From Robiginitomaculum sp. (GTDB taxonomy: Bacteria; Pseudomonadota; Alphaproteobacteria; Caulobacterales; Maricaulaceae), in the NCBI GenBank assembly GCA_016765255.1, contig JAESQI010000338.1:1-7220 (forward strand): 7,220 nt of DNA. Direction: 5' to 3'. A program made the position numbers and the translations under genes. A model generated the notes under the pieces. The model did not search any database. It was given only the letters and a program-made list of their open reading frames with translations, and was not told the DNA's origin. Below are positions 6,304 through 7,220 of the stretch, piece by piece. How positions within the stretch are numbered: position 1 is the first letter of the stretch; every line of letters starts with the position of its first letter.

Positions 6304-7008
6304 ATGGCAAATATTGCACTGGTAGATGATGACGAAAATATATTAACGTCCGTGTCTCTATTTTTAGAAGATGCGGGTCACACCGTGCGCACCTATAATA
6401 ACGGCGCCAGCGCGCTGGAAGCTTTAAACAAATACCCATGTGACATCGCCGTGTTTGATGTAAAAATGCCGCGTATGGACGGGATTGAGCTATTGCGCCG
6501 CTTACGCCAAACCTCCAACCTCCCTGTGATTTTTCTCACCTCCAAGGACGATGAATTTGACGAAGCCATTGGTCTTAATATGGGTGCAGATGATTATATC
6601 ACCAAACCATTTTCTCAACGACTTTTGGGGGAGAGGATCAAGGCCGTCCTGCGGCGCACCAAGCTAAGCAGTGTCGCCATGCCCACACATCAAGAGGGCG
6701 ACGATAAGGTCATCAAACGCGGGCAATTATTGCTCGACCCCAACCGCCATGCATGTTCGTGGAAGGGGGAGCCTGTGCGCCTCACCGTGACTGAGTTTCT
6801 TATTCTGCATGCCCTTGCTTACCGCCCGGGTTATGTTAAAAGCCGGGATAACCTCATGGACGTGGCCTATGATGATCAAGTTTACGTAGATGACCGCACC
6901 ATTGACAGTCATATCAAACGTCTGCGTAAAAAATTTCGCAAAACCGATAAAAGTTTTGACGGAATTGAAACACTTTACGGGATAGGCTACAAATACAAAG
7001 AAGCCTAG
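6304..7008 (+). CDS. chvI: Two-component response regulator ChvI
   Basis: ChvI is the OmpR-type DNA-binding regulator of the ChvG-ChvI system, which in alphaproteobacteria governs envelope, acid and cell-wall stress responses (BvrR in Brucella, ExoS-ChvI in Sinorhizobium). The 234-residue protein has a receiver domain (about 1-122) with acidic cluster D8-D9-D10, phosphoacceptor D52 in [11 protein letters not shown]79 and K101 in TKPFSQRLL. The C-terminal winged helix (about 135-232) includes [12 protein letters not shown] and [19 protein letters not shown], runs I recognise as strongly conserved in ChvI proteins. AAAAAGG at 6291-6297 lies 6 nt before the ATG. chvG follows after 51 bp. In rhizobia the neighbour on the other side is commonly pckA; here it is the divergent blaI-M56 operon. 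I could not find a convincing promoter for chvI in the 173-bp gap. Confidence 0.95.
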   Translation: MANIALVDDDENILTSVSLFLEDAGHTVRTYNNGASALEALNKYPCDIAVFDVKMPRMDGIELLRRLRQTSNLPVIFLTSKDDEFDEAIGLNMGADDYITKPFSQRLLGERIKAVLRRTKLSSVAMPTHQEGDDKVIKRGQLLLDPNRHACSWKGEPVRLTVTEFLILHALAYRPGYVKSRDNLMDVAYDDQVYVDDRTIDSHIKRLRKKFRKTDKSFDGIETLYGIGYKYKEA

Positions 7009-7059
7009 AGCGCATAGAATTGTCCACTCTATCTGTCTTTTGCTTGGAAAGCGTGGTTC

Positions 7060-7220
7060 GTGTTTGATATAAAAAATAAATTTATCTGGAAAACAGAACG
7101 GCGACATGGGGCGCGACGTTTCATTTTTTTTTCGACCCTGACGCGGCGGATATTTCTGGGTAATCTTCTTGGCCTCCTCATTCTTATTATCGGCACACTG
7201 GCCTTAAACCAATTTAGCAA
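7060..7220 (+). CDS. chvG: Sensor histidine kinase ChvG, N-terminal fragment (runs off the window)
   Basis: A frame opening at GTG 7060-7062 runs to the window end (53 codons plus two bases). The product begins with a basic cytosolic stretch (about 20 residues, KTERRHGARRF), then STLTRRIFLGNLLGLLILIIGTLALNQFS. This matches the expected ChvG pattern: LTRRI just before the first membrane helix, then LNQF at its periplasmic end. A TAG at 7015-7017 closes the frame upstream, and no in-frame ATG lies between it and the GTG; GGAAAG at 7046-7051 is a fair ribosome binding site 8 nt away. Only the first membrane segment is visible; the periplasmic sensor, HAMP and kinase domains lie outside. Position directly after chvI supports the identity. 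Confidence 0.85.
   Translation, partial: MFDIKNKFIWKTERRHGARRFIFFSTLTRRIFLGNLLGLLILIIGTLALNQFS

Noticed and set aside
7029..7220. Minus-strand open frame at the right edge
   Set aside because: It lies antisense to the recognisable start of chvG, which carries the expected LTRRI-membrane helix-LNQF pattern.

Overview
The window looks like chromosomal DNA of an alphaproteobacterium. The main evidence is a response regulator that reads as ChvI almost end to end, followed by the start of its kinase ChvG. Promoter-like sites with the TTGAC -35 core common in this class, and a CGTCAT...ATGACG palindromic repeat, fit that view. Base composition is moderate rather than GC-rich. A marine or stalked-type lineage (Hyphomonadaceae/Maricaulales-like) is a guess, not something the sequence proves.

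Layout. Positions 1-876 (+) encode a polytopic membrane protein whose true start may lie before the window. Positions 902-1480 (-) and 1604-1966 (+) are two small, divergently transcribed lipoproteins with apparently overlapping promoters between them. Positions 2059-3366 (+) are hslU, the unfoldase ATPase of the HslVU protease, without hslV next to it. A 224-bp convergent gap (3367-3590) holds an imperfect palindromic repeat. Positions 5750-6130 (-) and 3591-5753 (-) form a blaI-M56 pair, joined by a 4-bp ATGA overlap. From a divergent 173-bp gap, chvI (6304-7008, +) and the 5' end of chvG (7060 to the edge, +) run the other way. No stretch over 300 bases lacks a gene.

How the genes may work together. 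The most unusual object is the 720-aa product of the blaI-linked gene. It has a BlaR1-type M56 membrane metalloprotease (HEIAH) at the N-terminus, then five or six ankyrin repeats with an exact 33-residue period, then a complete LytM/M23 peptidoglycan endopeptidase domain (HxxxD plus HxH). It has no penicillin-binding sensor domain. A strong Shine-Dalgarno sequence and a Sec signal-peptide-like segment lie inside the gene at Met306, so the ankyrin-M23 half might also be made alone and exported. The BlaI partner has a predicted promoter flanked by two dyad operators. This suggests an autoregulated cell-wall stress switch, set back to back with ChvGI, itself an envelope-stress two-component system. 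The link between the two is inferred from position only.
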